DNA of 64,000 nucleotides, taken from Rhabdornis inornatus (Eukaryota; Chordata; Aves; Passeriformes; Rhabdornithidae). Location of the stretch: assembly GCA_013397075.1 (NCBI GenBank), contig VWZS01005931.1, positions 1 to 64,000 of the forward strand, read 5' to 3'. Below, one piece after another: positions 36,101-50,400 of the stretch; the stretch's first letter is position 1; every line of letters begins with the position of its first letter. The notes beneath the pieces were generated by a model. The model was not told the DNA's origin. It saw only the letters and a program-made list of their open reading frames with translations, and did no database searches. A program made the position numbers and the translations under genes.

Positions 36101-39100
36101 CAGCCCTCGTGATGGGACTGGTCTCTGCACAGCACCTGCCAAAACCCACTCAGGGCTCAGCTCTGACCTACTTGTGTCAGTGGGCAGAAGAGGGCAGGAC
36201 AGCTCTTGCCTGGAAGGATGGAGCCCCAGAGTGAGAAATACAAGGACATGGACCCCCAGAGTGGGCAACACAGGGACATTTGCCTGCAGCTTTCAGAGAG
36301 GGGCCAGCAGTACGGGAGTAGAAGTCCAGGTCTGCAGGCTCAGGTCCAGTGAACTACTGATTTTCAACAGTTCCTTTCCAGCATATCCCAGTCTGCTCCC
36401 AGTCTAGGCGCAGCAGTATTTCCTCTCCTTCCTCCACTCTCCTATACCTCCTTGCTGGCCTCCTCCAGCAAGTCCAGCAGGAATTTTTTTCCCATCTTTT
36501 CCTACATTAACCAGCTGGGACTAGCACCATTCCTAGCAGCAGCTGTGTAGTTTTGACTCAGTACTGCAGGATCTGGGAACAGCTTTTACATTTGCTGGGT
36601 GGAAGATACACCCAGATTATGGGCTCCTCCAAGGAATACAGCACCTCCCCAGCCTGGGACGCCTGCTACCCGCACAACCACAAAGTCAGCTCTGCAGGCT
36701 CCAGCACATCCAGGGACTTTTCCATGGACCCCATAATACAGGAAAGGGGCTGCTGGCACAGCAAGCTCCTCCTTACCTTGCTTGATCTCCTTGGTGACAA
36801 ATTCCAACTCAGACAGGGTGTGGATGCTGACCAGATCACCCCCACTCCGCAGGCAGGTCTTTTTTGCCTCCTGCCAGCTCTTCTTCTCTCCTACCAGCCG
36901 GTAGCAGTTGGACTGGAAGGGCTGCCAGCTGGGCTCGCAGTCCACCTTCACCTCCGACCACAAGTCTGGCAGGACACAAGGCAGCCTGAGGGTTCCTGCC
37001 CAGCTATCCAGCCCTCTCCTTGGCAGGGAAAGGACAGCAGTCCTGCGAGTGATCAGCAGACCAAGCCAAAGCCACAGCGGGAAAGCCATGGCCAAAATAT
37101 AACAGGTGGTGCAAGGTGTGGGAATGGTGGCTTCAGAGCTCCAGGGACAGAACAAAATCCCTTCTCTCTGCAGAGGAATGAGGGCAGAGCAGAGCAGACA
37201 GCATCCCCTCCCCTGCTGCTCTCCATCCCTCCCTTACAGCCCACCTGGAATGGCACCAAGCACTTCTTCGAAATGTTCCTTGGGGATGACTTTTCCTAAA
37301 TCTAAGGAACCTGCTCTGCACAGCTAGGACACCAGCAAGCTGAGGACACCATGGGGACCTATATGAGCAGCATCCCCTGACCATACTGGGGTGGGAGCAC
37401 ACCCAGATGGGTTACAGAGCTGCCCATTCCCAGTGCTGGTCATCCCCTGCTCACCTGTCAGGAAGGGGTCAGCTGTGGCATTGGGCTTCTTCTTGCAGAC
37501 GTAGGGGAGGGCAATGCCACAGTCCCGGTTCTGCCACCCCCCGGATGACTCGGTGCGAATCACCCCGCAGTTCTCCTCGCTGGGGTTGTCAGGCTGGTCT
37601 GGAGAATGGGATAAGGAGGGGACAGGCTACTGAGGAGCCAGGACAGAGCCACCAATGCAGCTCTCCCTGCTTCAACACCAGTAAAACCCCTTTTATTTTG
37701 CTATTTTGCACAATGAAGACATGACCCCAACATGCCCAGGATTATTTACAGTGCCTCAATGCACAAGAACCCAAAGGCTCACTGTTTTACCTGGAAATAT
37801 TAATAGCAGACAGGGGGTCAAAGTACCAGACCTGAGCTGTTCCCGCCTGTCCTCAAACCTCCTGTGAGGGTATCACTCAAGTGCCTTTGGGTGATGGCAC
37901 CAGGCATGACCAATGGGCCCTCTTCCTTCTGAGTACCCCAGAGTTAGGGATGGGTGTCTGCAGCTGGGGACCACTCCTCAGCCACACTCCAGCACTAAGC
38001 AGGGATGCAGCAACCCACCAAACAAAGAATGTCAACCCAGGTTACCCACAAGGTCTGCAAGTGTTTGCAGAGGGCCAGTTCCCCCTTAGCACCCTCATAT
38101 TCCCACTTAACTTCAGCTCCTTCTTCTCTCCAGGGTAAGACAACAGAACCTCTCATTAACTTGACTTAGTTGGGGAGATGATTTTGTCAGTTTTCTATAT
38201 TAACTCAAAACAGCATAGTAAATTGCTGCCAGAAATAAGAGTGGTGAATGCACAAGTAAATCAGAAATGTTTCCCTGTTTCATTACCACCATCTGCATTT
38301 ATCACATAACAAGCATACACATGCCCCCCTGTGGAGAGGTTGGCCTGCTCCAGCTCCACAGATTTCCCAGGCTGCTACAGAGGCCCCTGGGGCTCTCTGT
38401 CCCCATGCAGCAAGGGAATACCCTGCAGCAGCCCGGGCCACCCCCCCTTGCCATGGGGCCATAGCTGGTGGTTCCACGGGGCCCCTCACCACCTCAACCT
38501 CCCCTGTCTCACCACTCTCCCAGTTGAGGTACTTGAGGGGTGAGTTGTCTGACCACTGCCAGCCTCCATTGATGTCCAGGTCATTCAGCCCAATCCAGAG
38601 TGTGGAGCTGTACCCAGTCAACAGACCTGGAGTCAACACAGCCAGAGAGGAAGAATCAGTCCCCCAAGCCCAACTCAGTCCCCAGCTTGTCTTCCCCCCA
38701 AACCCGGGGCAGGCAGAGCAAACTGGCAGTGGCAATCAGCTCTGCCCCAGATGAGGAGTGCACAGCCAGGCTGCCTGAATCCCACCATTGATGTAGGTCT
38801 GCTCATGGATCTCTGTGATGCTCAGCAGGTTGGCCCCTTGCTGCTCACAGCTATTCCAGGCTTCCCGCCATGACAGTGTCGACTGAAAGTTGAACTGGTA
38901 GCAGCTGTTCGTGAGGTGGTCCTTGTCCCAAAAGGTCTCACAGTCATTGCCTGTGGGGATGAGCAGGGTGAGCACCCAACAGACACAAAAATAACCCCAG
39001 TAACCCAGTAAACCCCAGTAACTTGCTGCTCTGGCACTGCAGACTGCTCACAGGGGGAGAGGAGAAGCCTGAAAGTCTCCGAGAAGGATTGGCATGGAGT

Positions 39101-41387
39101 TTTTGCTTTTTCCCACTGGATGTGCCCCTTTACTTACTCTTTATAGGGCAGAAGCCCCACCGCTCATCCTTGCCATAGTCCTGGGTGGTGGCACACCAGA
39201 GGTGCCCATCCTCCCGCCCCGTGCTGGTGCACTCATGAAACCACTGGTTGTCGTACTTGAAGGGGATGGTGCAGGGCTTCCCATGGGAGTTGCCCTGGAT
39301 GGTGTAAATCTCTGAGAGAAAAGAAGAGCCCTTGCTTGAGGATGTGTCAATGGGGGCTGGAAGGAGATTTGGGGTGAGGGGTGTGGGTTGGCCCAGTGTG
39401 GGGCATTATGGGGTGCCCGGAGGCTTCCCACTCCCCTTCCCCCTCATCCTGCCCGGTTCTGTAGCCCCAGCAAGCTGGGACTGAGCTTCCCAGACAGTAC
39501 CCGACTGCTGCAGGACCACAGCCTCAGCTCACGTTTTGGGGTTGGTTTGGGTTACAGGATAACACTAATCCCAGGGAGGTGTTACCAGAGTAAGGCATGG
39601 AGCACAGATCCTCCTCGGTGCCATATGTCCTCCACTGTGAGCCATGCGCCTGGTCCCCCCTGTCCAGAGAGGAATTGCCCAGGCGGGCACCGAGATGCTG
39701 TGAGAGCTGCTCTCCGAGCCCGCGGCAGCTCCAGCGCATGTTGACCGACTCGCGGTCGCACTCGTAGGTGGCCAAGAGGTGCAGCCCTGCCGTGGCGTTG
39801 GCCCCATGCCATGACACCCCCAGGCACTGCATGGCCCCCACATTGAAGAGGCGATTTCGAGAGACCCATTTCCACTGCTGGGCTGGAGCACTGGCATTGC
39901 AGCCCTTGGCCAGGCGCACCAGCGAGTCCTTGGTCTCCAGGCAGCCCTGCACACCCGTGTTGTAGATGAGAAAGACTTTGGAGTCTGGGGAGAGAACAAA
40001 TGGAAAGGGTGAAAGCATCACTGGAGATTCAGTACGTGCCACGCATGGCCCTGAGCCCTGACAGAACACCCCGGCTCTGTGCAAAGCAAGTTTTGGCATG
40101 CATCCCTGCGCACAGCACCCAGGACACTGGGGACCACCACTTCCCTTCAGCACTGACTCAGGATTTGTCCCAGTGCCCATCCCTACTGGTGGGCTCTGGG
40201 CAGAGTGACAAGGGTGGGTGTCTGTATCCAGTGTGGCATCACCAAGGGTGGCTGTTGCGCACTGGAGTCAGCGCAAAGTGCTCGCCCACTCTAACTGCAT
40301 CGTTAGAGCCGTTCAAAACTGACCTCCCATGGGCAGCGCTTGGCTGCAGCATTTCCAGGCATTGCAATGATGCCAATGCTGGAGATGGCTTTGGCACCAG
40401 CCATCTGCTCCAGGCAGAGAAAAACAGAGCAGGGAAATAGCGCATCTGTCACTGCTTTGTGTGTTTGGGGACCTGCTAAAAACTGTGGAGCAAACAGGAA
40501 CTGCTGGAGAAGGTCTCCCATCCTGTGAAGGAAAATGCCTGCAAAGCCCCAGCTCCAGCAAATACAAAATGTCATGTCAGGAGCTTTTGGAATCTCAGCC
40601 CAGGCACTGGGAGATGGAAGCCAAGTAAAAGGAATTGCTGCCAGCACATAGAGATGCAGCTGATGAGGGAAGACAGGCCAAGATCAACCCCAACTCCACA
40701 CACATCCCATAGTCTTGCCTGCTGCCACAGGCCAACTGTGCATCCCCAAGGAAGTTCCCTGACCCCAGCATCACTGGGGGCCACCCCACCATTTGACTTT
40801 ATCCCAAAACCTGTATAAACCAGTAAATCCCAGACATTATGCTGGGATAGGCTGCTCCAGCTGATGTGTCATGTTTAAAAGACACTTTGTTTATTCAAAT
40901 GAATGTTTCTAAGCTAACAGGGCTTCTCACTCCCTCTTCTTGCCCCAACACCCCAGTAAGAATCTTCCCAAAGCACCACACATCAACACCACCACTTTTG
41001 TAATTCTTTTTTTGCTATAAAACCTCCCAATTTTTTTCCACCACAAACATTCACCAGAAGTCCAAGTGAACTCATGGGCCCCACTATATTTAGCTTTGGC
41101 TTGCTCTGGTTTTTTGCCATTGTATGCATTTTTTGGGCTGAAAAGGTTTCCATTTCCTATTTCCCCACAACCTCACCCTGTCCCAGCTCTGTTGTTACAG
41201 GCAGCTCTGGCACATTCAAGCAACATCTTGGCTCACAGAACTTCTCTGCCCGTGTATGAAATGGAAGAAGTAGTGGAGGAAGATAAGACATCCCCATTTC
41301 TTTTGGTTCATCATTGACCCAGCTCTGGGACAGAAATTATGCCAGAGGCCCCCTCCCCAGCCCAGATGACATTTATTTGATGATGTC

Positions 41388-41418
<31 letters not shown>

Positions 41419-44400
41419 GCTTGTTTGCAGGGCTGTATTTAAAGGAAACACTTCATTTCACTGAAAATACTTTTAAAATCATGGCAAGTGAGAAAATAAG
41501 CAAAAATCTAGACAGGGCTGATTCTGGCTGGCTGAAGCTCAGGTTCCTTAAGCTGGTGCTGGTGTTTCTCCAGCTGGAACTGGACTGATCCTGATCTGGA
41601 CAGTGGGAGACCAGCTCATTCCCCACCAAACACCTTCTCCCCATGCCAGCACCACCCATGCCACACCCAGCCCATTGCTCTCCCCTTCCCACCTGCAGTG
41701 AGAGCAGTGCAGCCCCTCCAGCACCAGGGACATGTAGCATCAGTGCTGTGACCCACTGGAGCAGGATGAAGTCTCCCTGGGGCACAGCCTGATGCCACAG
41801 TGGCTCCTCTGCAAGGAGCCAGACACCAGTGCTTTGCTTCTTAGAATAGAAAAAGCTGCTCTATCATGAACATCACTACAGGGAGCATCAGCAATAGGAC
41901 ACCCTTCACTGTTATCTGTGAGACCTGTCTTGCGAGAAAAATTAATATTGCGTTGGAAAAGCCCTGAAGTAGCTCAGGAATCGGTGTCAGTGTGCTCAGT
42001 GCCATGGTGGGGCTGGCAGCACTATGCAAGGGCCACACTCACCAGTGGCCCTGCAGTGGCACCTGAAGGGGGCAGACCTGGGGCCAGTGAAGCATAAAAT
42101 ACCATTGTACTCTAAAAAGAGAAGAGCTGGAGGTAGGAAATTATAGGCTACAGGATTTGGGCAGTCTCCTGCATGCTGCAAGCAGCTCAGCTCCTTGGCT
42201 CAAAGAAGACAGGAGAGGCCACGCAGTGTGTGTCCTCAGTGTCTGCTGAGCCATGGAGGAATGGGAAAGCTCCAGCACCAGCTCAGCCCTGGCACCTCCC
42301 GAGCTCTTCCAGCAAAATCGCTGTGCAAAACCACTTGCTGTGCACTGGGAGGAGCTGGGGCAACAACCCACATGAGCTTAATACAAAGCAGCAAAGCTGT
42401 GCTTCATCAAAAATACACCTTTCTTTCCCTTATTGCTATGGAATTTGCGGTTGACTGGGTCCATGGTGTCCATGACATCGGCAGTGGTGCTTGGAGAGGC
42501 TCCTGGGCACTGAAAGGAGTGTTCAAGCACTCCTGACCCCAGGATAGATGCGCAGTTGTATAGGAGGAGGCAAGTTTGGATCAATTAATCCCTTTCCCCA
42601 AGCTGGTATTCCGCAGAGCAAACCCAGTCCTTGCAGGAGGCAGCTCCAGAGGAGTATCCCAAAGAGACTGGAAACGTTCCCATCCCTTCCAGGGCCCACT
42701 CTCCTGCATTGCCCTCAGTGGCCACGGCACAGCTATGGCTGATTCCTTTCAGAGATGCTCCTCAGGTTTTGGTACCCACCTGTGGACCTGAAATAACACA
42801 GGCAGAGCTTTCCCCCAGTTATAGAAACCCACCCACAGCAACACCTGCAGATCCTTCCGGAAGAGGAGTTGTCCTCTGGCACAGGACAAAGAGCACTGGA
42901 AAATGCAATTCTGCTGGATGTTCTGCCTGGAATCACCAAAATTAAACCAGGACTGGGATTGGCATTCTCTGTCTCTCCCCCCTGTATCCTCTCTCTTTTG
43001 AGCAGGAGCAGGTCTGACCCATCACATCCTGGTCCTCCTCCTCCTCTGCGAAGGACTTCTGAAAGCAAAGCAAAATCCCACACACTCCCATCAAGGATGG
43101 TGTCTTGTCCCAGCCACGCAACCACTGGGATGCTGCCTTCAGCCTACTGGTGGGATCACAGAAAGCAGCTGGTGCTACAAGGTAGTGTGATGGTGGGGAC
43201 TGGAGGAGCTGGGACTGAAAGCAGGACACTGCCTCTGCCAGCAGAAACACTCTCCTCTCCCATGTGGGAAATACTGGGATGCTCATGTCCAAGCACGGAG
43301 GGAGAAATTTTCTTTGGCACTGGTGGCTGAACAGTGCAGGGATGGAGAAGCTGCCATCTTCTGAGGCAGCCCTCAAGGGAGATTTTACACCCTGTGCTGG
43401 CTCCAGGTTCTTTTTCTTAATCAAAAAAAGCAAGTTCCTGGCCAGCAGGAAGCCTGAACTGAAGGAACTCAGCTCAACCCTTCCCACAACAGCATTACCA
43501 CCCCCGAGAAAATAAAGAAAGCTTCATAAGCAGCAATTTTGGGGACTGTGGGCAGCACTGGATGAGAGGCCACAGAGACAGTAGACAGAGGAAGCCCTGC
43601 AGCATGACATGGATGGGCATCCTTGGCACCACCCAGCCCCAAGCACATTCCAGCTCAGCCACCCACAACAGGACACCCAGAGCATCCTTGCTTCATTGCA
43701 TTTCTCACCCTCCCATCACCAGCAAAAAACGGAAGAAAGGACTGAAGCTACAGCCGGACCCTGGTCCCAGTTATCCTGGACTGGAGCAGCTCCAGGGCTC
43801 TGGCTGCAATTACAACTGAAAGCAAAAGCTGTCCCCAACATGTCAGCGCTGTGAGGCTCTGTTACCACATCCCTGCCACATCTTCGGCTCCTCTGTGAGG
43901 GTGGCACTGTGTGATGCCAGAGCCCCTCGCAAACCTGAGCCGTGCAGCTGCCCTGGCAACGGTGCTCCCTGCCCTTGTTCTCACTCAAGGTTCCCTTTTA
44001 TGTGGGATGCCCCAAAAAACACAGCTACAAATCGCTTGTGCAGGAGGCTGAGCACACCCAGAGCCACAGGAATGATCCCTCTTGGAGGCTCCTGTGCTGC
44101 AGACAGACCGTAGATATTGGTTGCTCCAGACCACCTGGTAAAGGCAGCCAAAGCCTTGAAGCCCACAAGGTACCCCAGCCATGTCAGCAAGCAGGGGTCC
44201 ATTGGCACTCTGAGACTCACAAGCTCCCTCAGGGGCTGCAGCCCCCTGTGCTAACTAACACCTTCATTCGGATTTGTGAGCCCAGGAAAACATTTTACCT
44301 GTAACATTCTACAGCAAGAAACACACCCTTCACTAACACGGTGCAGAAAGGAATCCCTGTTTCAGCCTGAACCTCCTCATGTAATGTGTCTCACCTTCCA

Positions 44401-47400
44401 GCAAACAGTACACAGCAGCCCTAAGCAACCTACTCCAAACTGCCATCTTTTCAGCCTATTTTTGCAGCCCAAGGGTGAGCAGTGGCTCTGAAACCCACAT
44501 GGCACCAATGGGTGAAAAACTGCGGAAAGTGGGAACTCATTCACAATAAACGTGTTGGGGATGCACCAAGTATGGGGGAAAGATCAGCAACAGAGAAGAA
44601 AAATTCCTCTGGAATAAAAAAAAACCACAGAAAAAGATGACAAAAAAATGCAGACAGACTGGGAGAGCTGTTCAGTCTGGAGAAAAGAAGTCTCCAGAGA
44701 GACCTCAGAGCCCCTGCCAGTGCGTAAAGGGGCTCCAAGAGAGCTGGACAGGGACTTTGGACAAGGGCCTGGAGTGACAGGACAGTGACTTCAAGCTGGA
44801 GGAGGGCAGTGCTAGATAGCATATTGGGAAGAAATTCTTCCCTGTGAGGATGGAGTGGCCCTGGCACAGGTTGCCTAGACAATCTGTGGCTGTCCCATCC
44901 CTGGTAACGTACAAGGCCAGGTTGGATGGGGCTTGAAGCAGCCTGGTCTAGTGGAAGGTGTCCCTGCCCATGCAGGGGGTGGAAGGAGATGGTCTTTAAG
45001 GACCCTTTCAACCCAAGCTATTTTGGGACTCCACAAAGAACCAAAAATCACTGCTCATGGAACACAGGAGAGTTTCACCTGACAGCCTTAGCTGAGCCCA
45101 GCTTGCATAGCCCTGAAGAGGAGAGGGAACTGCTGGAATGGGGAGAGACCAGCCTGATGATTCACCTTCCCTTCACCCTCACATTTGGGAGGGCAGGACC
45201 CCAGGGCTGCCCCCCTGACCATGCCCAGCCAGCTCTGCTGAGGGATACAGCAGGATCACAGAAAAGCCCCAACTCCATCTTGAATTTCATGCTACTGGAC
45301 AAATTATTCCTCTAGAGGAAAATTCCCTTCCTGGAGAGAAGTTCTCAGCAAAGCCTAGCTCCAGCAGTCAATCCAGGGAAGATCCTTACGGTCTTGGTGT
45401 GGGGAAGAGCAAAAAGCATAGCCATTGCCATGAAGAGCACCAACTTTTGGCCCAAGGAAGGAGCATGTGCATCCTTCTGGGGGGCTGAGAATGGGAAACA
45501 GTGATAAAAGCATCAGCTGTGTCCATGGGAGCTACCAACAGCAAAGCTAGAGCATCCCTGCTGCCAGCAATCGCATGACACGAGAACATTCCCAGCCTGC
45601 GGGAAGGACATCAGGGCTGTACCTCCTCCCCAGCTGCTTTTGGCATCGGTAACTCCATGCAACTCCTTAGAGAGGAACTTTAGACTAAAAAAAAAAAATA
45701 AAAGGGAAAGAAATGCAGCCATACTGGCAGCCCCAGGACACGTCTGGCTCAGGAAGAGCACCAGTTCCGTCTGCTCCAGAGCTGAGAGGAGACACAAACC
45801 CCACTCCAGACACTCCTAAATTAGAGGTTTGCAGCAAATGAGCAATGATGCCCAGCATCCCACACTCATCCAGCACAGCACAACCCTGGGGCTCAGCTGG
45901 GGCCAGACTTGCCAGAAGCAACTCTGGGTGCTCCAAGCCAAGCTCCAGAATAAAAGTGGGTGGTTGTTGTCTTGTTTTTTTAAAAACAGATGTCAGGGAG
46001 TAAAGGACCTCTTGCTACAAAGAAGAAAATGAAGCTTCTGACAGTCTGGTTGTGGGTATGGAGCAACAGGATGTGCACTTGGAGCTGAGAAACTCCTCTT
46101 GGCTGCCCCAGCAGTCAGAGAGAAGCTGCTGTTTATATGGTGGGAGCTGTATGAGATGAACCTCTTACTTGGCTATGACGATGATGGCTACCTACCACCC
46201 TGCTCACTCCTGCTGTCTTGTAAAGGTTTTGGAACGGACCACATACTTCACTTCAGCCTCTCTGCAGACATTAAGAAGCCCATTCTCCCAGCATCTTGCT
46301 TGGTTTGCTTGGGACACAGACGAATGAATGCATTCCAGAAGGGATGCCTGTCCCTGGGCAGCCCAAAGGACTCACCACAGCAGTGGCCACAAGGGAGACA
46401 AGAGCCCCAGAATCTAACCTCTGGTACCCAGCAAAGGATAGAAGGATGGAGATTTTCCCCCATTTCTCCCTAGACTCGGCCCAGGCTCCAGCCCTGCAGC
46501 AGCTGCATTCATCCAGAGGTTCTGACTCCCCAGGAATGCAGGGAAATGAAGGCAGCACCATCCACTGAATGGGCTCCAGCCAGGAGAGAGGAGTGCAATG
46601 GACCCAAGAGCACAGTGGGAGAGGCAAAGGCTCCCTCCCAGGACATGGTGGCCAAGCACTCACCCCTGAGCATTGCTCTGGCCCCAGATCCTCTGACTAT
46701 TCCCATTCCCTCACCCACCAGCACCCCAGACCCCCTGGCCAGCAAACTGACGAGTGGTGTGATGTGACGTACAGGACAGCCCTGACATGTCCTCATAGAC
46801 AGGTGCTTTCAGCACAGCTGGCTGAAGACTTACCAAATTTTTCAAAACTACTAAAGAAACTCCCCCCAAAATGATGAAAGCTCCATAGATTTCTCCTCCC
46901 TTTTTTCTCCAGTACCACTCCTAAAGTTACTTCTCTGAGCAGTGGTATCACTGTCTCTGGACACGGACTCCCCTCTTCACCAAACCCAAGACTCACACTT
47001 CCAGGGGCAGCCTCTGGTGTCCCACATATATATTTCTTTGTAATTAAAATTATATTTACCATGAAGCTTCTCACTGGGTGCCCTTCCCCTGCCTCATGCC
47101 CAGCACTCCCAGACCAGGCATTACCAGGGTAATGGGGCCATTACTACAGAGCCCCAAGTCTCCACATCTGGATTCAGCTCAATCTGGAAATGAAGGAATG
47201 GGAAAAGCTCAATCTGTCCATTCCACCTCTGCATCATCCTGCAAACAAGGATGTTTTACATGGAAAAACGCATATTTGTCCCTATTGCAACAGCATGAGG
47301 TGCAGTGCAGGACTCCACATCTGGATTCAGCTGAATGAATGGGAAAAGCTCGATCTGTCCATTCCACCTCTGCATCATCCTGCAAACAAGGATGTTTTAC

Positions 47401-50400
47401 ATGGAAAAACGCATATTTGTCCCTATTGCAACAGCACGAGGTGCAGTGCAGGACTGAGCAGTGGGATGGAGGTGATACTGGAAAATACCCTGTGCCCCCT
47501 GAAACAGCCAAACCTTTGCTCCTAGACTAAAGAGTGCTCCCAGGAATTTGTAAGTCAATCCACTAATCATTTTCTAATCCTTAAGAAATTACAGATGGGT
47601 TAAGAACAAGAGCATCTGCGTGGGTCTCTTTTGGGCTCCAAGCAATCTTTGGAATGAGAAAAATGTTGATGCTCTGCGAGCTGTGCACAGTTCAGATTAA
47701 TTAAAATCCTTCTCCTCACTGCACACGAAGAACCAAATTTTACAAATTGTTTAAACAACCCTTCAGGAAATGCTGTCTTAGGATGGGCTGGAGTGGGTGG
47801 GAGCGTGGCCACCACTCCCACTCCCACCCAAGATCCAAATGCATTCACAGAGCTGAGCAGGGCATGATGATCCAGTGGGTAACACTGGGACCTCTGACAG
47901 AGCTGGACAAAGCCTTCCCTTCCCTGCTCCAAGCACCCGCCAAGGCAATAGGACCAGAGCTTCTTGTGATGGATTCATCATCTGGAAAAAATTATTTAGT
48001 ACAGAGGGATGATAACACCCTCAGCACACATTTGCTTTGATTTTGGGGGAAAATGTTTCCTTGGAAAATACTTAAGGAGTAATACTTAAGGAGAGTGCCT
48101 CTGCCTGCAAGGAAAGGTGCAAAATCCAGCCAGAGAGAAAATAAAGCCAGGAAGAAAAATCTGCAACGTGGCTTTAACTATCACCAAGACCTCACGCCTG
48201 AAAATGCCTTCGCACATGCTGGCAAGGAGCACCTCCCCATGGGAAACCTCCTGGGATCCCCATACCAGCTGGGTGGCTTTAGGGGAAGGGGACAATTTTT
48301 GCATGGAAGGTTAAATTAAATCTCTTTTCACTCTTGTCATTCTTGCACAAGCACCATCCCCAGCCCTGCTGCCACGTCCTAGCGGCTGCTGCGACTGCAG
48401 ACGGTGGGGAGGTGAGGTCTCCACTCTCTCTTGTGCCCTGCCAGCTCCAGCAGCAAAGCTAACACCTCTGACCCCTTTTCCTGCTCCCAAACAGTCCAAA
48501 GAAGATCGAGATACATTTTTTGGGGACTGCATTTGCCATGCAACAAGCTATTTCCGTTAGGAAGGGGAAAATGGGAGGGGGGGGTGGAATTCATGCAAAG
48601 GCTGCTCTGCTCTACAGGCTGTAAATTCTTTCCAGGTCCCTTCTGTGTTCTCTCTTGCCCCACAGCTGACATGGCAGGGCCTTCACTGAGCAGTGGATAG
48701 GTGGGAAGTAGATCCAGAGTCAAGTCCTGGCACTGAGACAAGGACTTTGTCCTGCCTGCAGCCATGGCAGGATGGGAGCTGCTGCCTCAGTTTCCCTAGC
48801 AAGGCATGTGGGTGCCCACACTATGCTGCACAGATGGGTCAGCTGGCTCCAGCAAGGAGCCCCAAACCTCCTGCCAAGAGCTCTGCTCCACCCTTCTGGC
48901 TGACCCAGAGGTGAGAGTTTGGCACAAACCTCTAAAGGAAGCAAGAGCTCCCCAGGGGAATCAATGGTGACTGCCGGGCTGGCCCCCACTGAAAGTGTCA
49001 GTGGAAACAAGGAACTCTTAGGACTACTCCATCCTGATCCCAAACCCCCAGATAAGATCCTCTCTGAGCTGCAAACCAGCCTGGTGCTGGGGGATCCTGG
49101 ATGTAGCAACTCCATAGGCGCCATCCTCTGCCCCCTTCATCCACTGGGTCCAAAGCAGGACTGATGCAGGGCTGGAGCAGCTGAAAGGGGGGATGGGGAA
49201 GCGAAAGAGCTGAAGGTGCTCTGCACTAGCAAGGCAAGAGTGACACAGCCCTGCGGGCTGGCGGCCACTGAAAGCTGCCTTGTTCCTCGCTCAGGCCCAG
49301 CATGGGGTCGGCTGCCACCGTGCTCCCGCCCCACAGCCGGGACAGAGGTGCCTCTGTCCTCGGAATCCCCAGACCTGGATCCCACTGACATTTTTTGGGA
49401 TTAAACAGCCAGAATTGACCTGTAAAGGTAGTAAAACCTTGCTGAAATGAAAAAAAAACCTTAAAGTCCACAGAAGGAGGAATCCACGGCCCTCAAGTAA
49501 ATTATGGGGAGGTCTAACAGGATTTCAGCTGTGTAAAGTCCAGCTGAGACGTCTAAAAACAGCAGCAAATCCTGACTGCTCTTCCAAATTCCTCAGGGTA
49601 CAGGGGTCTCCTTTCCCATTGCTTCCTACTTTCTCAGTCTCCCAGCCAAACAGTTTCTCCTCTGATCCCAGAACTGACCCTTGCTTGGCATGGGATTGCA
49701 GCCCACTGTCATCATGTCCACGACCTCGTGTTTGCCCCTCGAGCGAGGCGGCTGAGCCCCAGGCACCGCGAGCCTAGCGGGAGACGGGAAAGCAAGGGGG
49801 CAAGGGATCAGTTTGTTCCTATGCTGCCACTTCCAAATCTGCTTTGCATTTGCTAAATGTGCACTGATAAAATAGGCCAAGCACTTACAGTTGTTATTTT
49901 CAGGGAAAAGCAGCCAATTTTGCTTTCTTTTGAAATTTTAAAGTTTTATCAATAGGGCCAAAATAATTCAAGGAAGTCCCAAAACCAGTTTCTTAGCTCT
50001 AGGCTAGACTGTCCTGGGACAAAAAGGATCGCAAATGGCAATTTCAGGGGCCGTGCAGAGAAGCCTCCAGTGTCTGGTTCACGATGCCTTCAGAAGGTTA
50101 AAAAAAGATAAAATAAAACCCGTTGACTTTATTGTGAGGAGTTACTACAAAAAAAAAAAGTTTGCAAATACTCACTCGGGCCCCGATACCAGGGGGCACT
50201 TTTTCATAAGATTAAGATGTCGGGAGAGAGGAGGGGGTCAGGATGGGAGAGGGCGGCAAGCTCCAACAAACCCCTTCGGCCCGTTCCCGACCTCCCGCTC
50301 CGCGAACTGGCCTCCCCGGACACACAAAGGGCCGGAGCGGGGCCGCTCGGCGCGGGGAGTTAAACTCAAGAGTGATAAAAGGGAGTGAAAACGCGGCGGA

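Noticed and set aside
47190..47525. A 111-codon repeated frame with CxxC-like pairs resembling a zinc finger
   Set aside because: The repetition comes from the intronic tandem duplication and not from a protein repeat. There is no His/Cys spacing typical of a finger and no splice context.
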